Source of the DNA: Halichondria panicea
Taxonomy: Eukaryota > Porifera > Demospongiae > Suberitida > Halichondriidae
Assembly (NCBI RefSeq): GCF_963675165.1
Contig: NC_087383.1
Span: 5,744,839 to 5,808,838 of the forward strand
Length of the DNA stretch: 64,000 nt
Direction: 5' to 3'
The stretch's first letter is position 1; each line of letters starts with the position of its first letter. Both the position numbers and the translations under genes were made by a program. Shown here piece after piece: positions 49,901 to 61,900 of the stretch. Under the pieces are notes generated by a model. That model did no database searches. It saw only the letters and a list, made by a program, of their open reading frames with translations, and was not told the origin of the DNA.

Positions 49901-52900
49901 GTCTGCAAGTTCAGTAATGGCTACTAAAAATAGCTAGCTTCTTTAGCAGCTCTTTCTAACTCTTGTAGTTAACAAAAAGCTAGCGCTTAAGTGCAAGGCT
50001 AACTTATAAGTTGAATAGAAAGTTTGTGCGAACTGATGATGTTATGAAAGATTCTGAAGAGACTGCAACAGCCTTCAATGTGAGTCAAACTAGCCATAAC
50101 TCGAGAAAGAAGCTTTAGTTTGCTAATCCACGAATCAAAATCCAAGAGAACGTGGCTATAAGCCTATATAGAAGCTGTTAGTTTTCGTTGCATTGCAACC
50201 GTTGAGCAGTTATAGCTGGAATACACACACAGACAGACAGACAGACAGACACGTACACACACACATATGTAGCTAGTAGATCTATAGTGTCATTGTGACA
50301 TTAAACATTAAGGCTTACCACCCATCCCCCCAATAGGCCCTACTCTGAGTCTCTCATTATAAAATTGGAGGCCTAGCATGCAGTAGAGAAAATGGGTGTG
50401 AACTAAGTTTAATATTAAAATATAATTCCCCTAAGGTGCTCACATTGACTGGGAACTAAGTTAGGCCTGCGCCTATGTTAGTTGCAAACATGTTTCTGGT
50501 CAAAGACTTTTCAAAATAGCATGCGGGTGGCAGTCATTATACCCATTATTCCATTAGCGGCATACCTACTGAGCTTCATTATACGTGCATGCGTACCGGT
50601 AAACCACGTTTACATTTTCGTTGACAAGTATAATTGAAAATTATTGTAAGGCTGCTCAGTGGGTATAGCTACACTGTAAAAACAGGGTGGTGACCGTCAC
50701 TACCAAATGTGGTGATGGTCACTACCTAAGCTAATCACTACATGGTGGTGATTTGTGTATGTGGTGATCCTCACTACCAATCGCAGTGACGGTCACTACC
50801 TAAGTCCTTCACCACATAGCTCAATACCAACTGTGGTAACGGTCACTACCAAAGTCCCTCACTACATTCAACCGCCGCGGTGACTCGATTGTCCTAAGTC
50901 GTTCATCACAGTATGCATGCAGTGGTACCTCTCACTTAACTTACTGTTCCCTGTATACCTCATGTGTGTGTCACAAGCTCCATATAGGCATGCAGCATGC
51001 AATGTGATACTTTAATATTTCATGAAAGTCACAAGTTATCATTTTTACGGTCTATCCTGCTACCGTCGAAGACCAAGTCAGAAGAATACAACGAACTATA
51101 AATATTCTACAAGTTTCTATCAGTACATGACGTCTGTTTGGTCGGCTATTTACTATAATTATAATTATACGATCATGTAATGGTGTCTTTTTAATATCCA
51201 CCATGCACTGACTGTAAAGTTGAAACAACATGAACAACATGAAGTTTACCTAACACACTTGCAGTACACAATTTGCAGTACATAATTATTTATTACAATT
51301 GCTCCTCCCCTAACAATGATGACAAACTGGCAACGATGACAAACTGGGACATAAATAATACACTATTCCTGACCACTCCCCACAGGTACAGACGTAAGCT
51401 TTGGTTGTAACTTTAAACGAGAAGCGTGGGTATAAAAGGGGCGGGGCCCGGCCAAAAAAATGTCGCACGCAAAATTTATAAGGGATAAAATGGCTACTCT
51501 TTGCGCTCAGGCTGTATCCCAGATTCACTGCCTTTAGCAACGCTTTTATGAGCGTAAAAGGGGCGTATTGAACGCTTGACATCCGCTTAGACACGTGGTC
51601 TTTTAGTCAGTAAACAGTTTGCGATGGCTACTTCAAGGAAACGGGTGCGCTACACAATGGACGTTCACTTCGTTGATGAAGAGGAGAAGCAAGCGTTTCT
51701 TGGTCGCCTAAAGCACGTCCGTGAGCTGCTAAAGCCTCCTGGAAGCCCTCTGCTTGACAACTTTAGCCTGTTGAGCACACTCTGTGCTTCTGTTGAAGGT
51801 GACCCAGATCACTCACACCCTCCCCCTACCCCTGTTACTGCAATCAGGAGCTTTATAAGCAACAATGGTAAGCAATACAAGCATCATAAGTAAATGCTCT
51901 ATGAAGCATCATGCAGGTATGTACAAAAACGATACTTCCGATGGGCAACAACTCTTTGCCACGGAGTATCATTGTTTCACTGACCTAGTGAAAGGGCTTG
52001 CCACGCCCTGTCCGTGTGGGGTAACTAGAAGTCCCTGGGAAGTCCAGTCAATAGTACAGGTGTGTGTTGAAAGTTGACTGTCAGTTTTATAAATTACACG
52101 TGTGTTTTTTGTAGAAAGGACATGTGGTACGAGCTCTTTTTTGCTGTCGACGCTGTAAGGTGCAGAAGAGAAAGTGGTCTAGCTCCCGTGTATTTGGAGG
52201 ATATTATTTGGTGAACCAGAAGTAAGCTTATGGATACCACACCATAGTTATGTGTTTACTGCATCTCTGGTATATTTTATATAGGGTTGTTCATGGGTTT
52301 ACTTGTGCTGGAATTCTACCCTCCCAATACACCCACTTTAGTCAGTTCTGTGGTTTAGGGACTGTTGGTCAAAGTTACATCCGACAAGGTTAGCTCACTC
52401 CAACTATACCCAGAGTGTAAGTAAATTCATATTATGTTTCCTCAGTGTACGGAAAGCTAGGTTACCGTGACATTGTACAAAGGGCAGCAAACGTGAGCAT
52501 GATGTCGGCTGTTTTTGATGTGAAGGCCCTTCCTGAGTATACCACCAACAAAGGAGAGGTGTGTTTGTGTACCGTATTACTAGTAATAAATAATTTTATT
52601 ATTGTTTTAAACTTAGTGGGTAATCACTGATGCCCGGCACGACTCAACAGCCAACGCATACCACACAACTGTGCCTTGCCTGTCTGGAAGGTGGGAAGTT
52701 AGTGTGTCTTTGTCGGTTTTGTATTTATTTTGTATATTTTCAGCAACAAGAAGATACTCGGCATATCAACTCTCTCTCGGGCCGAACACTCCACTGCACA
52801 GACCAGAGAACTTGCGTGTACCAAGCTTGTTATCCCTCAAGTGCAAAGCAGAGGTTTATCCCCATAATAAATGAATGCACATAATAATTATTGCCAAATC

Positions 52901-55900
52901 TAGGTATTGAAGTCATCGAGGTAGCTCATGATATGCAGGCGCAGGTCGCAAAGTACGTGTCAGACGAGTTGGGACTCATCAATTCCTACGACACTTGGCA
53001 TGGTAAGAAAATGTGTGGTATGTTGTATCATTTTCACACACATATTAGGAACGAAGAATGTGTCAAAGGAAATAAAGAAAGTAACACAGGGCCTAGTTCG
53101 TGATAGAGGGAAGGTTTGGTTTCCTGAATTATCAGATAAATGTAAGAATCTACTAATTAAACTTTCATGTACACTAGTAAGGTGTGCATTAATAGGAAGA
53201 AGTATAAAGATCCACCTGTATTGGGCAATGAAAAATTACGGAGGGTCTGCTGAGAAACTGAAGGAGATAATAATGAATATCCCTAATCACTACCAGGTTA
53301 GTTATTATTGTTGCGTGTTTATTAGTAATACATTGATAGAGAATCCACACAAATTGCCACCCTTCCTCTACTTGCCACATGGACGACTACGAACCCAGTA
53401 GGGACAAGCTTGTTAGCAGAAAGGCTATAGAAGCTCTCATAAAGCAGCTCCATACGACGTACATTTACCGCTATGCTAAAGATTTCTGTTTGGTAAGGAT
53501 TAAACATGTGTTGTTTGTATAACATACCCGTATATTGTATAGTGTCGTGATACCTACTGGGTTGAGTCGTTCAACCATCAACTCCTCACCTACCTGCCCA
53601 AGCGCATTCACTTTTCGACTGAGACGTTCATAATGCGAATGAATTTGGCTGTCTTGGATTGGGTACGTACATGGAGTATTATTATGTGTACACTATGTGG
53701 GGGGAGAGCTTCTCGTACACTAATTTGTAGTAGTATTTAGAGCTTACATTTACTTTAAATTTCAGTCTATACTATCGATAATTGCTTTATTCTAGAATGA
53801 GAACGTCAATCGCTCTTACACCAGTATGAGCAAAGTGAGTGACCTTCGACGACCAGATCGCCGCACAGCAATGAAAGCCTTAGTGAAGAAAGGTTTTAAA
53901 TTTGTTGCTTTGCTATGGTAATAGTAATAAGGAATTAGTATTTGCTTTGCTCTTGTTAGCCCCCCTATGCTAAATTCCTAGTCTCTTAGCATAGTAGGCA
54001 CACTATTCTATATGATATCAAGGCCTTACCTGTAGTCACGGTATATGCCATTGTGGCTGGGGTACCTCCTCCTAATCTCCTATACACAAGAGAAACAGTA
54101 CATGTACATACCTGTAAAATTTTATCACTTACTAAAACTACACATTTCGGGATTATTTCCCTCTTGTCATGTATCACTGTCCTCGTCTCCTTCCTAGCCA
54201 AATACTCATCATCTACCCACACTCTCAGTGTATTCAGCAACCTCCAGAACTTTCTGTACAGTTGATGTCTTTTCTCATGGTTGGCAGGATGTGGGCCACA
54301 AGATCCTCTTAGAAAGTCTGGAGGAAGCTGAATCACACACCGTGAACACAGGCAGTGTATGCAGTGATCAATGCCACGGAGAACTGGAGTTGCTGGGTTG
54401 TGCTGGTAACCACGAACATGGTGCGGGTATTCTAATAAAAAAATTTGACTTGTGTGTTTATTTCTACTTTTATGTACATGTACCTTCTTGTGGTTCTGAG
54501 TCGTCGCTATGAGTGTCTAGTGCTAGTGTTGCATTCAACGTCAGCTGTACTGTTCGATTGCCGCTTGGTTGGTTGTTCCGGAGAAAGTCGTTCAACCTGT
54601 CCACCCAATCACTTGGAACTGCTTCCCCACTCATTAGTATTAGCTAAAGTATGGATTTGTATGACTTTTTACATTGTTCTATTGTGTTCTTACTGTTATA
54701 TCTCTATTTCCATTGCTGTTGGAGCTGCCAGAAGCCATTGTACCACAAAAAAACCATATGGGTCTTGAAAAAACTTAGAAGTGTTGCTGCCATGTGTTCA
54801 GGCCTTCTAAGGCTACTTCTGGGCATGTGCAGTAAAATAAGTGTGTTTGTGTACTGTACGTGTGTGTGCATAGAGTCAGAGAGCAGCCAGAGTTTGAATT
54901 AGCCGCCATTTGCAGCAGCATTCACTTTCGGCCGGGCCCTGCCCCTTTTATACCGTGGGCGTAGCGCTCTAGCAACGAGTGCGTAAACACGCAGTTCATA
55001 GATTGCGTATCAATTTTATGCGCAAGCTTCTCGTTTAAGACAATCAGCATCAATAATAATTATGCCGTTAAATCTAGGGGAGTGACAAACTCAGGCAGAT
55101 GCTTGATGGATCTAGTTTGCTGGCTAAGTATAAAGGCTGCAAAGAGGCAGGTGGTGGTGCAGGTGCCCTGATCTCACTAAGCTTTTTTGCCTGAGCAGCA
55201 TTCCATATTCTGCAATGAAAGAGAAGCATGAGATTATCAATCCATAGACGTATAACGTTACTGCTAGCTTGAACAGTTACAATGGCATATCTGCATTCGT
55301 ATTATTAAGGCCAGTACATGTATATACACAATAAGATTTTACTAATTAACAATTGATTCACACACGTATTTACAAATACAATTACTAGTTGAAGCTATGT
55401 ATTAATTGTGTAACATCTTTGAAAAGAGGTTTCTGTACCTGGCCGATCAACACGCAACACGACTTACTGCTAACCCGTACCAGGTAGATCTAGATTTAGT
55501 GGTCTATTTTTACAGAAACTGAGTCACCAAGACATAGTCAACACGCAACCCGGCTTACTGTTAACCATAATTGCCTCAGTATAACAGTTCATGGAATGCT
55601 TTTACTATAAGATGTTACACGACATCAATATCTAAGCTACATGATTCAACACTGAAATTGTTATTCATCCACACACTACTATTCCTTATCCTTTGGTAGC
55701 AGCAATTAATATAAGACTGCCAAATGCCTTTCCTTGTCACTGAATTGAACTGTAATAGGAAGATCTAGATAGCTTGCTAGCTAGCTAGCTAGCTCCTTCC
55801 ATATCCATATCCTCAGAATAATCCTTGCGCGCTCTTGTTTGTTGAATATACCTATGACCAAATAAGGGCACTGCAATTATGCAGCTGCACATCAACAATA

Positions 55901-58900
55901 ATTTATTTGCTGGAGTTTAAAGAAGCAGATAAGTGGAGCTTTTAAAGAACGCTTTGAGAGTTGTTTGACAAAACTGTGTAACTAGGTAAGTTCCTCAACA
56001 TGCTGCACAGTTTAAATTAATATTTTATGCAGAACCGAATTTCTCATGAAGGACAAGCAAAGTGCAAGTAAACATTTCTCATTTAATAGGGCTTAAACGA
56101 AGGGGAGACCAATTAAAGCCCATTGCCCTAAGCTTCATTCAGCATGCACAACACAAGTGAGTTAATTAACTATACTAGTTCAGAAGCAAAATAGGGACTT
56201 CACATTGTAATACCTCCAGGCTAACCCTCTCAGCATTGTAGGGCTTACATTCCTGTACTCTCACAATAGTCGTCCATCCTAAAATCGTCCATCCTCTTTT
56301 GTTAATGCAGCAAAAATTGTAGAATTCGAACTACTACTGATGCTTATAATATATGTATAAAGTAGTCTTCAGTAGAAGCTGGTCTCAAATAGTAGCCTCA
56401 GTGAACTTTGAGGCTATGTCTCTGTACTTGGCAGCCATATTAATACTGGTATCTACGGTTGCAGCTTAATTGCCGTTATATGCTTGAAGGCCGCATTCAA
56501 ATAGTAGCCTCAGTAAACTTTGAGGCTATGTCTCTGCACATGGTTGATTGGTATCTACGGTAGCAGCTAGCTAGGGTAGCAGCTTGTTTAAGTAGTGCTT
56601 TTAGAAGACTTTCTCGTGGCATAGTTCGAGTAAAAATAACTTATTAGCTAGGGCTAATAAACACCTCTCTTGAACAATGGGCTCTCTCGAATTGTAGCCT
56701 CCTTTGTAACATTAATTTTAGTAGCCATGCACAGCCTCTGATTAAGCATATACATATACAGATGAGCGACATAACAGTAGTTGTGTTTGTGTGTGTATGT
56801 GACTGTCTGTCTGTGTGTAGATTGCCATAGCTGTTCCAATGAGCACGAAGTGCAAGTATAATGTAAAAGCTCTATAGCCATTATTGCATCGTTCCCGAGT
56901 TATGGGTAATTTTGCTCTAATACTTGGAATGCCGTTGCATGTAGTGTTTTCTCTTTAAGTGTCGCAGCAATCATGTCATCATGATGTATTTATAGCAATA
57001 GCTAGTAGCTTTATGTCCCGCTTGGGGTTTGTATCATAGCAACTGGGTGTAGTTTCACTAACATAACTCCGTTGCCTTAAGGGCGCACTGATTTTGTTAG
57101 ATCTATATACACAAACAGCCAAAAATAAGTTAGCAATGGCAGGACAGATGGGTAGGCTCGTTGCACACATGGACAAGTTAGAGCGTAGCGCTAGAAGTTT
57201 AGCACTGGCTATACAAGCTATATATGCACAAGCTTTTTGTTCATTTTCAATAGTTTTTAAGACTGTTTACTAGTCCTTGCAAGGTGAGTTAGCTTAGGTA
57301 TACTAATTATAAAATTTATGGCAACATTAAACCATCCTTGGCCTCAAGACTTCGCCCTCGTCCTCGGAGGTTTACTGCCATAAATAGTGGACAATAGTTT
57401 TGACACACCCACCAAGGCATCAGCACCTGCTGTTTATTTATACTGTTATTGTTGTTACACACTTTATTGCGTTCTAACTGTTGTAATTGACTTGCAGGAT
57501 ATGAAGTAAAAAAACAACGTGTGGAGCAACTGTACTACTGGACACCCTAAAGTATAGGCATAAATCAAGGTATGTGCTGCTGCCGTATTGCCACAATTTG
57601 TTGTCAGTGATTAATATGTTAGTTATGCCTCGAGGCGTAGCCGCACGAGGGATACGGTAAAGCTGACTGTGTGTGTGTGTGTGTGTGTGTGTGTCTGTCT
57701 GTCTGTCTGGCAGAGGCATTAGCAAGCGCATGCTTGCAACACTCGTTCTGTTAGTCCTACTTTTGCACACAAGACAGTGTAACTGTTCCAAAAATAATTG
57801 TCTTACTTCAACCTCTCTTCGTATCACATCTTTGTACTAAGCCTATAAAGTCAGCAAAAGATTTGTAGAATTGTTGTTACTAGATTTGTTTGGTTACTAA
57901 ACACCCCCTAATCTGCATGTATATAAATTATGCTTGATCAGAGGCCGCTCTTACAATTATAAAGGTTGAATAGTAGGATCTCAATTGCATCTTTATTGGT
58001 AGCCTCACAGTGAACTTTGACCCTCACTGAGACATATTTGCAGTGGGAGCCATGCTTATTGATACTGCATATTGATACTGCACGGTATCTATATGTGCCA
58101 GTTAGCTTGGTAGCAGATCGCTAGTGCTTTAGTTAAGAGACTGTCCCATGGCTGAGTTTGAATGTGTGCAGATGAAAGAAAACTGTACATGAATTTAAAC
58201 ATTGGCCTTACGAATTGTAGCATCTTTTGCCAGGAAAATAAGTAACCGCGGCCTCTGATCATGCAAAATTAATAATTATGGTATGCAATTGAATCTGCCA
58301 CCTTTATATAGCACATTGACCTTAATTTTCAGTATGATTATGATAGCAAGTTGTTATATAGCTGTTCCTCCTCTTCAGAATTTTAGGCAGACCCATTGTT
58401 AACATTTATTTTATTATTTATAGCAAGCTATTAATTGTTCTGACAAGGCTTGCAGTACAGCAGTTCTTCCAAACGTTATTGTTCTGCTCACAATAATCGA
58501 TTCCTAAGATTGCTGCTCTATATAGAGTAATAAGAATTTGCATAGTCTCCCTGGCTCTCCAGTGCATGTGCTGTTCAGGTATATATCACTAGTCTGGGCC
58601 GATCCTTCTTCTTGTAAACATAATTGTGCCTGCTATTTTCTGTAGCTATAATTGGCTCAGCTTCACGCATACTCCAGTATTTGTGACATCATGGATTACT
58701 TTATTTGGCTTATGTAACATAGCAGGTAATTACCCAACGAAAATTTACCAACGAAAAACGTAAACGTGGTTTACCGGTACGCATGCACGTATAATGAAGC
58801 TCAGTAGGTATGCAAAAGTTTTTTTGTTAATCATGCGATATCCCCCGGCACATAATCTAATTTGTACACACTTCCAACCTACATAATTAATTATTATGAC

Positions 58901-61900
58901 TTTATATTTGTCTATTATTCGTCAATGAAATAAACATACTGTCTACTTCATGCATATACAGGAGGAGGGAGGAGGTTGGGATGTAAAGACAGCCAAGAAC
59001 TGATGATCAACTCAAGCCATTAGACACTGTTATTATTATAATTATGTTAGGCTAGTAGCTAAGCATAATGCTTGTTATAATTTTCTGTGCACATTTTCAG
59101 AATTTTTGTGTAGTGATTTTTACTAGCTCTAGTGATGTTCACTACCTAAATGTAGTGATCGTCACTACTTAAATGTAGTGATTTGAAAAAGTGGTGAAGG
59201 TCACCAGTCAATTTGCGGTGACTATTGTGGCAGGCATTTCACTACCTTTTGGTGGTGACGGTTACTTTCCAGTTTTTACAGTGCAGACACTAAATTACTC
59301 ATGCAATGTCCTTATAGTCTTAGTGATCTCTATAACCAATATCACCTGATGGCAGAACAAAATGCTATTATGCTAGGACAACTTATCAGGAAGTGCCGTC
59401 AACAGGGTTAAACGTATTTTATTTCTGCTGACTTGTTCACATACTTATGCACGTGTAACTAACTTACCATTGATATCCACATTGCACTCTGTGATGAGGT
59501 ACTTGATAGCGTCCAGGTGCTCCTCTCTGACTGCCAGTCCCAGTGGAGTTAGTCCATCACTGGTCACAGCTCCTATAGTGGTGAGAGTTGTGGAAGTGTA
59601 CGTGATAATACGTGTAGTGAGGATAAACTATATTTGTAGTAAAAGCTACGCCCACTATACAGTTTTTAGCAGGTTATTTCGTATGGTGGATCTTTTCGCA
59701 TTTTTTTGTGTATTAATCACGATCACTGGAGCATTCCGTATAATTATTATAAGGCTGCTCAGTGGGTAGCTAGCTGAAGATCAGAGTGTTCTGCTAATTC
59801 AGTAGCTATGGTATACTGTACAACATAACAAAATTTAAGTGTGTTTTGGACGCTATTAGCTATGCTAGAGTATATGATAGTATATCGAATTGTATTGAGT
59901 GCTTAACTGTGTGCATAGAAAGGTCAACACAATAAGTAACCATTCCCTATAATTATGACAGTAGTCTATGGCCTACAAGTTACTATACACCCTAGAGCAC
60001 TAAAGTGCTAACCCTCGTCTGTTGACAGGAGAATGGAGTGTTCAGTTATACAATAATAAAGAGACCGGTAAAGGATCACTTTAGCTGCATGTAGATCTAC
60101 CTCGAATAATCGTGTATGGAGCTCGTGCAAGTTCAAGCTATTCCGCAAAAATTAAATGCACGAAAATATTTCTAACGGTCATTTCGCAAAATATAAATTA
60201 TACCCTCAAAATAATAATTATACCCACTATATTTTATACTGTTAATTATTGGCTGTAGCTCAATATTAAATTTTGCTGGTTTTCCCAGCTAGAGCCTGTC
60301 ACATGCATATACGGCAAGCCGCCACAAGTATTGTTTAGTGTTAAGTGCCATCAACATGCAGGAACATTTCACCTATATATAAGGTGTCACACAAAGACTT
60401 TGCCCACAAACATGCTACTGATTGTACAGAGCATGACCACAAAGCTAATAATTATACGCAAGAGCAAGCAATAAGTATTGTTACAGAGGTATAAATAACA
60501 GTCGGTCCATCGGTCAATTTCTGAGCAATTAGCTGAGAATCAAACCATTAACTACTTGCTCAGTGATAGTGTCCTAGCATGCAAAGAGTGAAGGCCAAAT
60601 GTCATATAATTATAACCCTAACCCTAATTATAACAAGTGCAAAAAACATTTTGTGAAAAAATGGGGAAGAGTAGGGTTGGAAGAGCATGTGCACTGAAGT
60701 AACAAAAAGTTCGAAAACAAGATTATGGGTTGGTATAGTCTTGCATGCTCCAACTAGTTGAGGGTGGGGCACGGTCTTTAACAGTTGGGTCCAACACTAC
60801 TTCTCGTTACACCTCTTTCTTTATTTGAGACGCTCGATCACCTATTTGACCATCAACTTGCATGTGTTTCTACATAAGAATGACGCATTTGAATGAGGCT
60901 TTTTCAAATTAACGTTTCTTTCTGTTACAGCACCGAAACACTATAGGTGTAAAATTAATATTAAATTTGAGACTCTACAGATGAGCCCTGCCCACCCAAA
61001 ACTCGAAGTAGTGCTAGACCCAACTGTTAAAGACCGTGCCCCACCCTCAACTATAGTTGGAGCATGCAAGACTATACCAACCCACAATCTTGTTTTCGAA
61101 CTTTTTGTTACTTCAGTGCACATGCTCTTCCAACCCTACTCTTCCCCATTTTTTCACAAAATGTTTTTTGCACTTGTTTGTAAAATTTTTTCACTGCATG
61201 TATGCGTTATTTTATAAATAGTCCTGGGAAACCACATACAATATTTTAAGTAATTACGTTTTGTGTCTATTCTAATGGGCGTTCCTTTTAGGGTTACCCA
61301 TCTTGTTCACATCCTTTTGAGCAACTCATCCAACATGCTACAGTAGAACCTCGATTATCCGGACACCTTGGTTCCAGAAGCAGGCCGGATAAGTGAATAT
61401 GCCGGATAATCGAATAGATAAACCACGCCTTGATCCACCCACTTTATTGATAAACAGCAGTGCCGCATGGTTGTCTGCGCATGCGCAGAAGATAAGCAGG
61501 CATGTCTCCATGGTAACAGCTGCAACGCGCATGCGCATTTTAGGGACACGCCCATTTTCTGAATTATTTAATCTGATAAAAAGAAAACTGCCAAGCCGGA
61601 TAATCGAGGTTCCGGATAATGGAGGGCCGGATAATCGAGGTTCTACTGTACCCTACTTCTCACTATAATTTTTTTCACAAATGTTTTTTTACACTTGTTT
61701 GTATCTACACTTTTTCTTCACAGGTACCATTTATCTATGGTGCTAGCTAGATAAAATATCTTCAGTAGGTGGCAATCCACCTTTACTGACTATGATAAAA
61801 AAGAGCTAGATCTAGCTAACTGTACTGAATTTTTATTTGCACTGTTGCAGTTTGTGTCTGTTATGATAATTTTCATGAAGTTTTTTGGTCTTATGCATGC

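Larger units (their letters stand above)
51417..55034. mobile_element. Kolobok-like TTAA transposon, 3.6 kb, two convergent genes
   Basis: TTAA at 51413-51416 and 55035-55038 flanks ends ACGAGAAGC and GCTTCTCGT. A second inverted block, GGTATAAAAGGGGC.GGGCCC, lies about 15 bp inside on the left and about 80 bp inside on the right. It contains a TATA box in each orientation, so each end probably carries a promoter. Inside are a multi-exon transposase (+) and a Cys/His-rich ORF (-). TTAA targeting plus the transposase motifs fit Kolobok; the superfamily name is inference. Confidence 0.85.
50672..59283. mobile_element. Candidate 8.6 kb element with CACTGTAAAAAC ends
   Basis: CACTGTAAAAAC at 50672 is mirrored by AGTTTTTACAGTG ending at 59283. 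Both ends carry subterminal runs of TAGTGA.GGTCACTACC-type motifs (50695-50890 and 59110-59265). Flanking DNA on the left is the end of one duplicated ankyrin intron unit, and on the right the start of the next, as expected for an insertion between them. CACTG ends with subterminal repeats recall CACTA/EnSpm elements, but no CACTA transposase is seen and a 3-bp duplication is not evident. It may be two separate elements. Confidence 0.45.

Noticed and set aside
52630-52884. Plus-strand ORF of 84 codons
   Set aside because: It reads across the exon-intron-exon structure of the TTAA transposase in the wrong frame.
60610-60630. Telomere-like AACCCTAACCCTAA
   Set aside because: Only two units, within AT-rich intron DNA; too short to be an internal telomeric repeat.
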